DNA of 64,000 nucleotides from Pelagibacterium lentulum (GCF_003992625.1 NZ_RZMW01000041.1:241276-305275), one strand, 5' to 3'. Positions 7,657-18,291 are shown, numbered from the stretch's first letter. The notes: a model not told the origin generated them from the sequence alone. Made by a program: numbers and translations.

Positions 7657-10600
7657 TCGCCTATTCCGAACCTGTTGCTGCCACCAATTTCTCTTTTCTG
7701 CGCGGCGCGTCCCATCCGCAAGATATGGTTTTGAGTGCGCTTTTGCTCGGCTATCGCGGGATAGGCATTGCCGATCGCAATTCCGTGGCCGGCGTGGTGC
7801 GCGCTTATGCCCTTCTTGAGGACTTGCGCGAGGGCATATTGCCGATGGAGAAGCTGCGCGAGGGGTCCGGTCCGGGCGAATATATCCTTATCGACCGCCA
7901 CAGGGATCTGCTCGCCCCCTTCACACAAAAGCAACTGCAGGAAAGAGCCAGGGCCTTCAAGCTTATCGTTGGCGCAAGACTGGTCTTTGGCGGCAACATG
8001 CCCGATATCGTTGCCTATCCTAAAGACCGTGATGGCTGGGGACAATTGTGCCGCCTTTTGACCAAGGGCAACCTTAAGCACAATCAGAAGGGCCTGTGCG
8101 ATCTGGAGTTTGGCGACCTTCTGTTTTCCTGTTCAGGCCTTGCGCTGGTTGTCATGCCTTCCCGGAAAACCGGCATATTAAGGACCATTCTACCCCAACT
8201 CAAAAAAGCCACGCGCGATGCCACGTGGCTGGCCGCCACCATGGGATACACCGGCAGCGATTTGCGCCAGCTCCATGAACTTGGCGCACTTGCCGCTGAT
8301 GCCAATGTGCCCCTGATTGCAAGCAATGACCCGCTTTATCACGATGCCGGGCAGCGCGATTTGCAGGATATTTTGACCTGCATCCGGGAAGGGATCACCA
8401 TCGATAATGCCGGGAAACGCCTTGAGGCCAATGCCGAGCGTCATTTGAAATCACCCGAAGAAATGGCCCGGCTTTTCTCTCTCGCGCCACAAGTCATAGC
8501 GGAAACCCAGAACCTTTTTTCGCAGATCGACTTTTCTCTGAAGCAACTGCGTTATCAATATCCCGAAGAGCCGATTCCGCCTGGCTGGACACCACAACAA
8601 TGGCTGGAAGAATTGACATGGCGCCATGCGGGCATGCGCTATCGCGATGGCATACCGGAAAAAGTGGCAACGCTTTTACGCGATGAACTCAAGCTGATCG
8701 CGGATTTCGATTATGCCTGCTATTTTCTCACCATAAACGACATCGTACGAGTAGCCCGCGACAAGGGCATTTTGTGCCAGGGGCGTGGCTCGGCTGCAAA
8801 TTCTGCCGTTTGTTACGTTCTGGGCATTACGGCAGTCGACCCCAACGAACATGAATTACTGTTTGCGCGCTTTTTATCAAAGGAGCGCAAGGAGCCGCCC
8901 GATATCGATGTCGATTTCGAGCATGAACGGCGCGAAGAGATCATCCAGCACATCTATCAGACCTATGGCCGGCACAGAGCCGGCATTGCCGCCACGGTCA
9001 TCAGCTACCGTCCCAAAAGCGCTATCCGTGAAGTGGGTAAGGCACTGGGATTGAGCGAAGATATTACGGCCCGCATCGCCTCGACCGTATGGGGAAGCTG
9101 GAGCCGGGAAAAGCCAATTAAAGACCACATAAAGCAAGCCGGTCTTGACCCGGATAATCCGCACATCATGCGCGCCATGGGCTTTGCCTCCCGGCTGCTG
9201 GGTTTCCCCCGGCACCTGTCCCAGCATGTCGGCGGCTTCGTTCTAACCCAGGACCGGCTCGACAGCTATGTTCCTATTGCCCCTGCGGCAATGGATGATC
9301 GTACCTTTATCGAATGGGACAAGGACGATATCGACCGGCTGGGCATGATGAAGGTCGATGTGCTTGCTCTGGGCATGCTCACCTGTATCCGCAAGGCTTT
9401 TGAATTGCTGCACACCCATTATGGCAAGGACTACGAACTTGCTGATATCGAGCATGATCCCGCAGTTTATGAAATGCTCGAAAAGGGCGATTCCATCGGC
9501 GTCTTTCAGGTCGAAAGCCGGGCGCAAATCAATATGCTGCCCCGGCTGAAACCGAAAGTCTTCTACGACCTTGTCATCCAAGTCGCCATTGTCAGGCCCG
9601 GCCCCATTCAGGGCAACATGGTCCACCCCTATTTGCGCCGCCGTAGCGATGAAGAGGACGTAGATTATCCATCGCCCGCACCACCACATGACCCCCATGA
9701 GTTGCGCAATGTGCTTGAGCGGACTTTGGGTGTTCCCCTGTTTCAGGAACAGGCAATGAAAATCGCCATGGTGGCGGCCGAATTCACCGATGTCGAAGCC
9801 AATCAGTTGCGCAAGGCGATGGCGACCTTCCGGCGCAATGGCACGATCGGCCGGTTTGAAACCATGATGGTGGAGCGCATGGTAGGTCGCGGCTACACGC
9901 GCGATTTTGCGAAACGCTGTTTCGACCAGATCAAAGGCTTTGGCGATTATGGTTTTCCGGAAAGCCACGCGGCCAGCTTTGCCAAGCTGGTCTATGTTTC
10001 AGCCTGGATCAAATGCCACTATCCCGATGTTTTTGCCTGCGCCCTGCTCAATGCCCAGCCCATGGGGTTTTATGCCCCGGCTCAGATCGTGCGCGATGCG
10101 CGCGAGCACGGGGTCGAAGTCCGTCCTGTCGATATCAACCATAGCTTCAAGGAGAATACGCTTGAACCCCATCAAGGCCGCTACAGGGCTTTGCGTATCG
10201 GCTTTCGTCAGATCGATGGTTTTAAGTCCGAATGGGCGGAGCGTCTTACCGCCTTACGGAACGAAGGTTACAAAAGCATCGAGGACTTCTGGCAGCGCAC
10301 GGGGCGGCCCCATAGAGCAATCACACTTTTGGCAGATGCCGACGCTTTCGGCTCGCTGGGCTTAGATCGACGGGCAGCGGGATGGGCGGCCCAAAGGTTG
10401 CCCGCAGATACGCCTTTGCCGCTTTTTGCTGCCGCCCGCTCTCAGGAATTGGCACAGGAAGCGGAAATAGACCTGCCGCAAATGGCGCTTTCAGAACATG
10501 TCATTGCCGACTATCAAACCATCCGGCTTTCGCTAAAGGCCCATCCCATGACCTTTATTCGCAATGAGCTGGACCTTAAGGGCATTACCAGTTGTGCCGG

Positions 10601-11003
10601 ACTTGCGGCCAAACCCGATGGGGCATGGGTCAAAGTTGCAGGTCTTGTGCTCGTGCGGCAGAGACCGGGCAACGGCAATGCCATTTTCATGACGCTTGAA
10701 GATGAAACCGGAATTGCCAATGGGCTTTTATGGGCCAGCCGTTTCGAGCGTTATCGGCGGCCACTCATGGCCTCACGACTGGCCATAATTGAAGGCAAGG
10801 TGCAGAAAAGCAAGGAAGAGGTCATTCACGTCATCATGAATGCGGTCCACGATCACTCCGAACTGCTCGATCAATTTGCCTTAGCACAAAAAATAGTGCC
10901 TGAACTGAGCAAGGCCGATGAAGTTAAACGTCCGATCATGAGCCGCAATAATGGTCATCCTCGCAATGCACGCATTGTACCCAAATCCCGCGATTTTCAC
11001 TGA
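7653..11003 (+). CDS. dnaE2: DnaE2 (ImuC), error-prone DNA polymerase III alpha subunit
   Basis: A 1116-residue C-family DNA polymerase that carries out translesion synthesis with ImuA and ImuB. An N-terminal PHP domain (ATNFSFLRGASHPQDMV, DRNSVAGVVRAY) precedes the palm, whose metal-binding PDIDVDFEHERR motif lies at about residues 416-427, with GRGSAANSAVCYVLGI just before it. The C-terminal OB-fold region includes VAGLVLVRQRPG. It is shorter than replicative DnaE (about 1160 residues), as expected for DnaE2. Last gene of the SOS operon. Confidence 0.96.
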   Translation: MIAYSEPVAATNFSFLRGASHPQDMVLSALLLGYRGIGIADRNSVAGVVRAYALLEDLREGILPMEKLREGSGPGEYILIDRHRDLLAPFTQKQLQERARAFKLIVGARLVFGGNMPDIVAYPKDRDGWGQLCRLLTKGNLKHNQKGLCDLEFGDLLFSCSGLALVVMPSRKTGILRTILPQLKKATRDATWLAATMGYTGSDLRQLHELGALAADANVPLIASNDPLYHDAGQRDLQDILTCIREGITIDNAGKRLEANAERHLKSPEEMARLFSLAPQVIAETQNLFSQIDFSLKQLRYQYPEEPIPPGWTPQQWLEELTWRHAGMRYRDGIPEKVATLLRDELKLIADFDYACYFLTINDIVRVARDKGILCQGRGSAANSAVCYVLGITAVDPNEHELLFARFLSKERKEPPDIDVDFEHERREEIIQHIYQTYGRHRAGIAATVISYRPKSAIREVGKALGLSEDITARIASTVWGSWSREKPIKDHIKQAGLDPDNPHIMRAMGFASRLLGFPRHLSQHVGGFVLTQDRLDSYVPIAPAAMDDRTFIEWDKDDIDRLGMMKVDVLALGMLTCIRKAFELLHTHYGKDYELADIEHDPAVYEMLEKGDSIGVFQVESRAQINMLPRLKPKVFYDLVIQVAIVRPGPIQGNMVHPYLRRRSDEEDVDYPSPAPPHDPHELRNVLERTLGVPLFQEQAMKIAMVAAEFTDVEANQLRKAMATFRRNGTIGRFETMMVERMVGRGYTRDFAKRCFDQIKGFGDYGFPESHAASFAKLVYVSAWIKCHYPDVFACALLNAQPMGFYAPAQIVRDAREHGVEVRPVDINHSFKENTLEPHQGRYRALRIGFRQIDGFKSEWAERLTALRNEGYKSIEDFWQRTGRPHRAITLLADADAFGSLGLDRRAAGWAAQRLPADTPLPLFAAARSQELAQEAEIDLPQMALSEHVIADYQTIRLSLKAHPMTFIRNELDLKGITSCAGLAAKPDGAWVKVAGLVLVRQRPGNGNAIFMTLEDETGIANGLLWASRFERYRRPLMASRLAIIEGKVQKSKEEVIHVIMNAVHDHSELLDQFALAQKIVPELSKADEVKRPIMSRNNGHPRNARIVPKSRDFH

Positions 11004-11222
11004 TGAGTGCTCGCGCTTGCACGCAACGGCAATCGCTCGAACGTGTCCACCAAAACAAGGCCTTAGAGCCAGGGACTATCTTTGGTCATGAAGGATTGTC
11101 CGGGGGCGGAGGAAGAATCTGGCACTACAATAGCCAGAATACGTGCCCGATCACCACATGAAGCATAGGCGCTCCGGGTCCAATCACGGCGCAATTTCCA
11201 AACGTCCTGCGCCATATCCTGA

Positions 11223-12063
11223 CTACTCGCCCCGATAGCCAATGACACGCTTGACCAGCGAGCGCATCGTCATATCCATACGCAAGAGCGGCAGGCGCTC
11301 AAGGTGATAGTCCTCATAGTCGTAAGAAACTGCACCAAAGCGCCTTTTGAAATGGGTCAGGGGTTTGGACGTGCCGGATTCGCCCATCTGATAGTAATTG
11401 CAGCCTTTTTCACAGGCATCGCGGATTGCCAGTACATGTAGATATTCGTTCGCATGAGAGGGGCCGGCGATATCCCGGTCCATGGCACCACGCATGTAAT
11501 GAGCATTTTTGTCTTTGATGACAATAATTCCCGCTGCCGGTTTTGATCCGGCACAAGCCAGCCATATCCCGCACCGATCACCGAGCATTTGCGCCATACC
11601 CTTGAACTTGTCCAGCGGATCGATATGCCTGAGTCGCCACTGCGCAAGCCATTGTAGCTCACCAGCTTGCTGGGCCCACCGCAATATCGATGCTTCATAG
11701 AGCATGTAGAATTTTTCAACGAGGTCGGGCCCATTGCCGTGGTGGAGGGTCAATCCAGCCTTCTCGGCGCGATTGAAGTAATTTCGGGTGCGACTGGTAA
11801 TTCTTTCGCGCCAGACGACATCAAATCCTCCAGATAAATCCAGAACCTCTGCTTGGCGCTTGCGCACGAACGCATTGGCCGGAGTGGCGTCTTTCCAAAC
11901 CTTGCCCTGCAGGGGATTGGGCCAGATGCCAACCTGAAGCGCGCCGATATTTGCAAGATCTTCAAAGATCGCGCGGATAAGGACCGGCGAAAGCGGTGCT
12001 GTTGAGACGACCCCACCAATCCCGGTGAGCAGGACTTATACATTCGACCAATTGTACCGACAT
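11223..12063 (-). pseudogene. FemAB-like peptidyl/acyl-transferase, broken at the N-terminus
   Basis: The 3' part, open back to about 12036, encodes a GNAT-fold FemAB/BioF2-type domain: IGALQVGIWPNPLQGKVWKD, then WRERITSRTRNYFNRAEKAGL, and the C-terminal AGIIVIKDKNAHYMRGAMDRD with LIRDACEKG-like helix. No ATG or well-placed alternative start exists in that frame before the stop at about 12039. A possible N-terminus, MSVQLVECISPAHRDWWGRL, starts at ATG 12063 in another frame. I read this as a gene with an internal deletion plus frameshift; only about 275 residues remain where family members have about 330-350. A GTG start at 11867 would give a 214-residue fragment. Confidence 0.6.
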
Positions 12064-12235
12064 GCCCCCCTGACAGTCACAGGTCAAGACCCTATGCGAA
12101 ATGCCAAACTCCTGAAAGCGGGCACTTGCAAGGCCTGGCCGCCAATACCCGGCCTATAGTTTTCGCAAGACGTCGCATGGATGCATGCCATTGCCTCGGT
12201 GCCGTTCAGGATTTTATTGAATCAAATCCCTGGCG

Positions 12236-12327
12236 CTAAATCCTTGTTTTGTCGCGTGTCCGAACCGCAAAACCGTTTCCTCACCCTGATCAGGGTCAGG
12301 GGTCTGCTTCTGCTCGACACGCTAGCG
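12236..12327. repeat. Dispersed intergenic repeat, copy 1
   Basis: This segment shares a block with 53890-53973, including GTCCGAACCGCAAAACCGTTTCC (two runs joined: GTCCGAACCG and CAAAACCGTTTCC) preceded by TTTTGTCGC and followed by a second GTGTCGAGCA/CTGTCCAGCA arm on the minus strand. A separate small hairpin lies just before it (12209-12234, arms CAGGATTTTATT and AATCAAATCCCTG). It resembles the noncoding repeats with the core GGTTTTGCG that occur in many rhizobial genomes. It ends at the stop codon of the SDR gene. Confidence 0.75.
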
Positions 12328-13047
12328 CGCCCGGAAGCCACCATCAATGACAATAGACTCGCCAGTAATCGCACCCGCTTCATCGCTCAAGAGAAAGGCT
12401 ACGGTATTGGCAACTTCCTCAGGCTCAACAAAGCGGCCAAGCGGGATGCGGGAGAGCACTGGCCCGGATTTTTCCGGATCGCTCCAGGCTTTCTGGGCCA
12501 TCGGTGTGAGCGTGACAATTGGGTTGACAGTATTGACCCTGATCCCATGCGGTCCAAGTTCATTGGCCATGACCCGGCTCATGGCATCGAGTGCGCCCTT
12601 GGACGCGCAATAGGCGGTGTGCTCAGAAAAGCCGACAAAAGATGAGATGCTTGAGACATTTACGATGGCTCCGCCGGTTCCGCGTGCGATGCACGAGCGC
12701 GCGTAATGCTGCGCAACGATCATTGGCGCCCGAGCATTGACTGCCATGATGTTATCGTAGGTTTCGACTTTCAGGTCGACAAATGCATCAAGTGCGGTCG
12801 TTCCAGCGCAATTGACCAATAGATCGACGGGCATGGCATTCTTGGCTGCAAAATTGGCGGCTTCCACATTCGCAAGATCGACTTGAACAGGGGTGATTTC
12901 AATTTCTTTTGCAAGCGTTTCAAGGTCTTGGTCCGAGCGCGTCATCGCCACGACATGCGCGCCACGGCGTGCGAGCGCGACCGCGATTGCCCGGCCAATG
13001 CCTTTCCCAGCGCCGGTTACGAGCACCGATTTTCCCGAAAACGTCAT
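12322..13047 (-). CDS. Short-chain dehydrogenase/reductase (L-xylulose reductase-like)
   Basis: A 241-residue NAD(P)-dependent oxidoreductase. The cofactor motif TGAGKGIG lies at residues 11-18, NCAG at 79-82, and the catalytic set Ser (NVSSISS, about 130) with YCASK (about 145-149). The sequence is closest in style to dicarbonyl/L-xylulose reductases and other polyol-interconverting SDRs. It overlaps the FGGY kinase start by 4 bases, so it is the last gene of the polyol operon. Which sugar alcohol or ketose it acts on cannot be read from the sequence. Confidence 0.88.
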   Translation of the reverse strand: MTFSGKSVLVTGAGKGIGRAIAVALARRGAHVVAMTRSDQDLETLAKEIEITPVQVDLANVEAANFAAKNAMPVDLLVNCAGTTALDAFVDLKVETYDNIMAVNARAPMIVAQHYARSCIARGTGGAIVNVSSISSFVGFSEHTAYCASKGALDAMSRVMANELGPHGIRVNTVNPIVTLTPMAQKAWSDPEKSGPVLSRIPLGRFVEPEEVANTVAFLLSDEAGAITGESIVIDGGFRAR

Positions 13048-14669
13048 GAAAGGTTCCCTATGTTTCTAATTTTCTGGCCGGTTTTCTGCAGATGCTCAAA
13101 TACTTCAAAACGCCGTTTATGGCTTTCGGCCACCACGCCTTGTGCCGGGTGATAGATTTCACCCTGACGCGACATTGCCCCCATGGCATCGTGGACAGAT
13201 CGATGAGTACCTGCCGCTACGGCACCCAGTATGGCGCTGCCGAGCAAGACAGGCTCTTGGCAATCTGAAGCTGCTACAGAAATGCCGGTTGTGTCGGCAA
13301 GGATTTGCCGCACGAGGCCGGATTGGCCTGCGCCCCCGCTTATCGCAATCGTATCGACGATGACACCTTGCTCTGCCAGTGCCGTCAGAATCTGACGCGC
13401 GCCATAACCGATTGCGCAAAGGCCGGCGAGGTAAAAGTCGATAAAGGCCTGCTTGTCGCTGCGCATATCGAGCCCAGCGATGATCGCTTTGGCGTGCGGG
13501 TCGGCAAGCGGTGACCGGTTTCCGAGAAATTCAGGAACGATGTGCAGGTCTTTAACGTGCTCGACGATCGCTTGCGGCGCCGCGCCAGCCGCTGCGACTT
13601 GAGTGCCCAGCCATGCAGCAACAGATAGTCCGGCAGTCTTGGCGCGTTCCTGCGCTGCCGGGAAATAGGGGTGATGGGTCAGAAGATGATCGATGGCTGC
13701 TCCGGCAGCCGACTGGCCGCCCTCGCACAGCCAGAGGCCCGGCACCATCGCCGAATAATATGGCCCCCAGACGCCGGGGACGAAAGCGGGGTCTTTTGTT
13801 GAGGCCATGGCACAGGCCGATGTGCCGAAAATATAGGCCATGCGCGAGGTCAGGTCCCCTTGCGGGCCGCTGGCGCCAACAGTGCCGACGCCCCCGGCAT
13901 GAGCATCGATCAGACCTGCCGCAACCGGCGTTCCAGATAGCAGGCCCAATTGATCGGCCGCTTCTCTTGTAAGGCCCTGACCCAGCGCCGTGCCGGGCGT
14001 CAGCACAGTTGTTCCGATGCGCGAAAAGCCTTCGTCAGCCAAGTCTTCAAGACCGATGGCCCGAAAGTAATCGGCACTCCAGCGGTTCTCATAGCTGAGA
14101 TAAGTCCATTTGCAGGTGACTGTGCATACCGAACGCGCAAGATCGCCGGTGGCGCGCCAGGTGAGAAAATCGGTGAGATCGAGAAACTGCCATGCCTGCT
14201 CATAGGTTGCGGGCAGGTTCTCCTTGAGCCAGAGCAGTTTAGGGGTTTCCATTTCCGGGGAAATGGCGCCGCCTACATAGCGCAGAACCTCGTTGCCGGT
14301 CGCGTTGATGCGTTCGGCCTGATCGATCGCCCGGTGATCCATCCAGACGATGATGTTGCGGTCGGTCTGATCCCCGCTCGTGACCGAGAGCGGTGCGCCG
14401 TTCTCGCCCAGCACAACCAGCGAACAGGTGGCATCAAAACCGATGCCACCAATTTGTTCAGGCGCGATCCGGGCCAGTGCAAGAGACTGCCGTACCGCAC
14501 TGCAAACCGCTTGCCAGATTTCCTCACTCGATTGCTCGGCAATATACTCGCCCTGTCTGAAAAGCGAGATATCCGTCTTGGCATGAGCAAGAAGGATGCC
14601 CTGGGCATCGAAAATGCCGGCCCTCGCGCTCCCCGTACCAACGTCTATGCCCAGATAACAGGCGGTCAT
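13044..14669 (-). CDS. FGGY-family pentulose kinase (D-ribulokinase-like)
   Basis: A 541-residue sugar kinase phosphorylating a ketopentose or related ketose. The N-terminal phosphate-binding loop YLGIDVGTGSARAGIFD starts at residue 5, and the C-terminal domain carries the ATP-binding SGGAGQSGLVRQILAD motif at about 460-475. Length and motifs (DQTDRNIIVWMDHRA, LLSGTPVAAGLIDAHAGGVG) fit the subgroup that includes eukaryotic FGGY D-ribulokinase. It is sandwiched between the zinc dehydrogenase and the SDR, supporting a polyol-to-ketose-to-ketose-phosphate route. Confidence 0.9.
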   Translation of the reverse strand: MTACYLGIDVGTGSARAGIFDAQGILLAHAKTDISLFRQGEYIAEQSSEEIWQAVCSAVRQSLALARIAPEQIGGIGFDATCSLVVLGENGAPLSVTSGDQTDRNIIVWMDHRAIDQAERINATGNEVLRYVGGAISPEMETPKLLWLKENLPATYEQAWQFLDLTDFLTWRATGDLARSVCTVTCKWTYLSYENRWSADYFRAIGLEDLADEGFSRIGTTVLTPGTALGQGLTREAADQLGLLSGTPVAAGLIDAHAGGVGTVGASGPQGDLTSRMAYIFGTSACAMASTKDPAFVPGVWGPYYSAMVPGLWLCEGGQSAAGAAIDHLLTHHPYFPAAQERAKTAGLSVAAWLGTQVAAAGAAPQAIVEHVKDLHIVPEFLGNRSPLADPHAKAIIAGLDMRSDKQAFIDFYLAGLCAIGYGARQILTALAEQGVIVDTIAISGGAGQSGLVRQILADTTGISVAASDCQEPVLLGSAILGAVAAGTHRSVHDAMGAMSRQGEIYHPAQGVVAESHKRRFEVFEHLQKTGQKIRNIGNLS

Positions 14670-14671
14670 AG

Positions 14672-15757
14672 CTACTCCGCGGCGCGTTGGAAATTGGGAC
14701 GCAAGAGAACCTTCACGGCCTCGGGGCGCTCTGAAACTTTCAGCGCCTCATCCCAATCGTTGAGATCAAAATGGTCGGTAACGATACCCTGGGAGGTGAC
14801 CAGTTTACGGGCCAGCAAATCGATTGCAACCGGATAGGTGTACGGGCCAAGATGGGCCCCGCGCAGATCGAGTTCCTTGCGGTCGCCGATGATCGACCAG
14901 TCCGCACTCGTTTCCTTGCCGAAAACCGAAAATTCGACAAACCGGCCCAGTTTGCGGATCATCTCAAGACCCTGAGTCACGCCTACGGGAACCCCGGTGG
15001 CTTCGATATAGACATCGCAGCCATAACCCTCGGTCAATGCCTTGACCTCGGCGACCGCATCGGTTGCTGTTGGATCGATCACCACATCGGCACCGAAGGT
15101 TTTTGCAAGCGCCAGCCTTTCATGGGCGGGGTCGATGACAATCAGTTTTTTGGGAGTCTTGAGATGCGCGACCTGAGTCATCATCAGGCCCAAAGGGCCG
15201 GCACCGGCAATTACGACCACATCGTCGAGCTGGATGTCACCGCGATTGACGGTATGAATGGCACAGGCAAGGGGCTCGATGATCGCCGCGTCTTCCAACG
15301 GCATATCGGCCGGGATCTTGTGAACCCTGGCGTTTGACGGAATGCGCATGAATTCGGCCATGCCGCCATCGGCTACCTCGCGCTGAAAGCCGAAAATATC
15401 GTGCTTTTCACACATCCAGTATTTGCCCGATTGGCAATAGCGGCATTTGCCACAAGGCACGATCTGTTCGGCGATAACGGTGTCGCCTTTGGCAACGCCG
15501 AAATGCTCGGCAGCGCCTTCGCCAATGTCCTCGACATAGCCGAAAAACTCGTGACCGGCCACGACCGGCGCTTTGACCCAAGGCTGGGACCAGAACATGC
15601 CCGCACCCGACCAGCATTTACGGTCCGAGGCACAGATACCGCACGCCGCGATTGCGATCACGAGCTCATTGGGTCCGGCTACCGGCCTGGCGATGGTTTG
15701 AACGCGGTAGTCCTGGGGACCGTGGCAAACCACGGCCGTCATTTGCTTTTCTGACAT
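14672..15757 (-). CDS. Zinc-dependent alcohol dehydrogenase (erythritol/L-threitol dehydrogenase-like)
   Basis: A 361-residue medium-chain dehydrogenase. The catalytic zinc ligands are Cys in CGICASD (about residue 37) and the GHEFFGYVED motif (about 68-77). The structural zinc site is CGKCRYCQSGKYWMC (about 102-116). The Rossmann glycines are in VIAGAGPLGLMM (about 182-193). The block KYWMCEKHDIFGFQREVADGGMAE recalls the tetritol dehydrogenase EltD of mycobacteria, from memory. It lies directly after the ABC permease gene in the same transcript, so its substrate is probably what the transporter brings in. Confidence 0.88.
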   Translation of the reverse strand: MSEKQMTAVVCHGPQDYRVQTIARPVAGPNELVIAIAACGICASDRKCWSGAGMFWSQPWVKAPVVAGHEFFGYVEDIGEGAAEHFGVAKGDTVIAEQIVPCGKCRYCQSGKYWMCEKHDIFGFQREVADGGMAEFMRIPSNARVHKIPADMPLEDAAIIEPLACAIHTVNRGDIQLDDVVVIAGAGPLGLMMTQVAHLKTPKKLIVIDPAHERLALAKTFGADVVIDPTATDAVAEVKALTEGYGCDVYIEATGVPVGVTQGLEMIRKLGRFVEFSVFGKETSADWSIIGDRKELDLRGAHLGPYTYPVAIDLLARKLVTSQGIVTDHFDLNDWDEALKVSERPEAVKVLLRPNFQRAAE

Positions 15758-15778
15758 AGATAGCTCCGTACGATATAT

Positions 15779-16768
15779 TTATGCGCGCCGTTCGCGGCCG
15801 ATATAGATGGCAAGCAGAATGATGCCGCCCTTGATGACGTTCTGGACGTATGGGTCGACCCCCATCAGGTTCAGTCCGTTATTGAGGATACCGAGCAAAG
15901 TCGCCCCGATCAGGGTGCCGATGATCGAACCGCGTCCACCGGCAATAGCTGTGCCGCCAAGCACCACAGCGGCAATGGCATCAAGCTCGAACCCCATGCC
16001 GGCATTGGGCTGGCCGCTCATGAGCCGGCCTGTGAGGACCACTGCAGCAAGGGCAGTCGTCAGCCCGGAAATGCCATAGACGGCAAGTTTGATCCGGCTG
16101 ACGCGCACACCGGAAAGCCGGGTGGCCTGTTCGTTGCCACCGATCGCATAGACGTGCCGACCAAAGCTCGTGCGCTCAAGGACAACCCAGGCCACAAAAT
16201 AGATCAGCAGCATCATTATGACCGGCACGGGGATATCGAAAAGCCTGCCGTTGCCGAACCAGGAGACCCAGGAGGGCAAGCCAGAAATGGGGTATCCGCC
16301 CGAGTACATTAGCCCAAGGCCTCGCGCGATGCCCATGGTGGCGAGCGTAACGATGATTGGCGGCATACGCCCATAAGAGACCATGACACCGTTGAAAAGC
16401 CCAAAGCCCAGACCGACACCAAGGCCCGCGAGCAGCGCAATGGAAGGATCGAGCCCATTGACCATGAGCCCGGCAGCAATGGTGCCGGACAGGGCCATGA
16501 CGGCACCCACGGAAAGATCGATGCCCCCGGTCAGGATCACGAACGTCATGCCAACGGCGATGATGCCGATGATGGACACCTGCCGCATGACATTCATCAT
16601 ATTGTTGAACTGGAAGAAATTCTCAGAAGCAAAGCTCATCAGAATGCAGACCACGACCAACCCCACCAACGGAAGGAAGATGTTGGAGCGTTGGACGCGC
16701 TGCATCACGGCTGCCAAAGGGCCGCGTGCCGCGTCGCGTTGAGAGGCTTGTTTATCCAGCGAGTGCAT
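15779..16768 (-). CDS. Ribose-type sugar ABC transporter permease (RbsC family)
   Basis: A 329-residue inner-membrane permease with 8-10 hydrophobic segments. The family motif [15 protein letters not shown] is at about residues 79-93 and [19 protein letters not shown] near 260-280. ATG 16768 is preferred over an upstream in-frame ATG because GGAG lies 8-9 bases before it; this makes a 17-base overlap with the ATPase gene. It forms the channel for the solute delivered by the binding protein at 18344-19261. Confidence 0.92.
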   Translation of the reverse strand: MHSLDKQASQRDAARGPLAAVMQRVQRSNIFLPLVGLVVVCILMSFASENFFQFNNMMNVMRQVSIIGIIAVGMTFVILTGGIDLSVGAVMALSGTIAAGLMVNGLDPSIALLAGLGVGLGFGLFNGVMVSYGRMPPIIVTLATMGIARGLGLMYSGGYPISGLPSWVSWFGNGRLFDIPVPVIMMLLIYFVAWVVLERTSFGRHVYAIGGNEQATRLSGVRVSRIKLAVYGISGLTTALAAVVLTGRLMSGQPNAGMGFELDAIAAVVLGGTAIAGGRGSIIGTLIGATLLGILNNGLNLMGVDPYVQNVIKGGIILLAIYIGRERRA

Positions 16769-18266
16769 GGGACTCTCCTGCGGTAGCATGTTTCATGACA
16801 TTTTCAGGTGTGATGGCATCGCCTTCGAGTTCACGTACGATGCGCCCGCCCTTGAACACGCAGACGCGATCGCACATGCCAATGATCTCGGGCAGTTCCG
16901 ATGAGATCATGATGATGGCATAGCCTTTCTCGGTCAGTTCGCGCATCAGATGATAGATTTCGGCCTTCGCGCCTACATCGATGCCGCGCGTGGGCTCGTC
17001 AAAAATCAGGATATTGGCGTGATGATTGATCCACCGGCCGATAACCACTTTCTGCTGATTGCCCCCGGAAAGGGTTTCCACCGGCGTATCGGGACCTTGC
17101 GCCTTGACTGAAACGCGCCCCATGACATCGAGCGTGGACTGGGTTTCGCGCGGGCCATCGATCAACACTCCGGCCTGGCGATACTTGCCGTAATTGTTAA
17201 GCGAAATATTGTGCTTGACCGAGAATGCGGTGACCAGCCCCTCGGTCTTTCGGCTTTCGGGCAGAAGGCCGACGCCGCAGGCAAGTGCATCTGCCGGCTC
17301 CCGAAAGTTGCGGTCTATGCCGTTGACCGTGACCTTGCGCGATGCGCATTTATGCGCTCCGAGCATGGCCAGCGCGGTTTCGGTACGACCCGATCCGACC
17401 AGTCCGGCAAAGCCAAGGATTTCACCCTTGTGCAGCCTGAACCCGCCGGGCGCATGGTCCCTTGCGAGACGGAAATCCTCCAGTTCCAGAACGACTTCGC
17501 TTTTGGGCGGCTTTTCCGGCTTGGGCGGGAAGTTGGCTTCGATTCTCCTGCCCACCATCATTTCCACCAATTGGTCTATATCGGTTTCGACCACGGCGCG
17601 GGTGCCAACGAAATGACCATCGCGCAAAACCGAAATCCGGTCGCAGATCTCGAAAATCTCATCGAGATGATGGGAGATAAAGACCATGGCAACGCCTTGC
17701 TCGCGCAACTGACGCATGACCTCGAAAAGATGCTCGACCTCGTTGGGGGTCAGGGTGGCAGTCGGCTCATCGAGGACCAGTATCCTGGCTTCGAGCGAGA
17801 GCGCCTTGGCGATTTCGATGAATTGCTGCTGGGCGACGCTAAGGTGACCGATGGGCACTTCCAGATCCATCTGCACACCGAGCCTGTCCAAAAGCGCGAT
17901 GGCACGCGCGCTCATTGCCCGTTTGTCCAGCAAGCCGAACTTGTTGCGCAATTCGCGACCCAGAAAGATGTTCTCAACCGCGTTGAGATAGGGGACAAGG
18001 CTGAACTCCTGGAATACGATGCCGACGCCCGCGGCCACGGCATCGTCATAATGCCGAAAGGCCCGTTCCTGACCGGCGATCGTTATGGTGCCGGTATCGG
18101 GGCTGTGAATTCCGCAAAGGATTTTCATCAGCGTGGACTTGCCAGCGCCGTTTTCGCCCAGCAGAGCGTGGACTTCGCCTGCGCGCACATCAAGGTCGAC
18201 GCCATGCAAAACCTTGACGCCAATAAAGCTCTTCTCGATGTCTTTAATCGTTAAGATCGGGTCCAT
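16752..18266 (-). CDS. Ribose-type sugar ABC transporter ATP-binding protein (RbsA family)
   Basis: A 504-residue tandem ATPase. The first domain has Walker [10 protein letters not shown] (about 36-44), signature [15 protein letters not shown], and Walker [14 protein letters not shown]. The second domain has the usual degenerate Walker [10 protein letters not shown] and an intact [14 protein letters not shown] signature with [14 protein letters not shown]. This asymmetry is normal in RbsA/MglA/XylG. It lies between the binding-protein and permease genes of the polyol/sugar operon. Confidence 0.95.
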   Translation of the reverse strand: MDPILTIKDIEKSFIGVKVLHGVDLDVRAGEVHALLGENGAGKSTLMKILCGIHSPDTGTITIAGQERAFRHYDDAVAAGVGIVFQEFSLVPYLNAVENIFLGRELRNKFGLLDKRAMSARAIALLDRLGVQMDLEVPIGHLSVAQQQFIEIAKALSLEARILVLDEPTATLTPNEVEHLFEVMRQLREQGVAMVFISHHLDEIFEICDRISVLRDGHFVGTRAVVETDIDQLVEMMVGRRIEANFPPKPEKPPKSEVVLELEDFRLARDHAPGGFRLHKGEILGFAGLVGSGRTETALAMLGAHKCASRKVTVNGIDRNFREPADALACGVGLLPESRKTEGLVTAFSVKHNISLNNYGKYRQAGVLIDGPRETQSTLDVMGRVSVKAQGPDTPVETLSGGNQQKVVIGRWINHHANILIFDEPTRGIDVGAKAEIYHLMRELTEKGYAIIMISSELPEIIGMCDRVCVFKGGRIVRELEGDAITPENVMKHATAGESHALAG

Positions 18267-18291
18267 CGGATTTCCCTTTCATGAACGGGGT

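Noticed and set aside
11063-11215. Small minus-strand frame starting MAQDVWKLRRDW after the broken FemAB gene
   Set aside because: No good ribosome site and no recognisable family; it may be a remnant of decayed sequence.
17211-18254. A 347-codon plus-strand frame opposite the RbsA-type ATPase gene
   Set aside because: Shadow frame; the ATPase motifs on the minus strand are complete.
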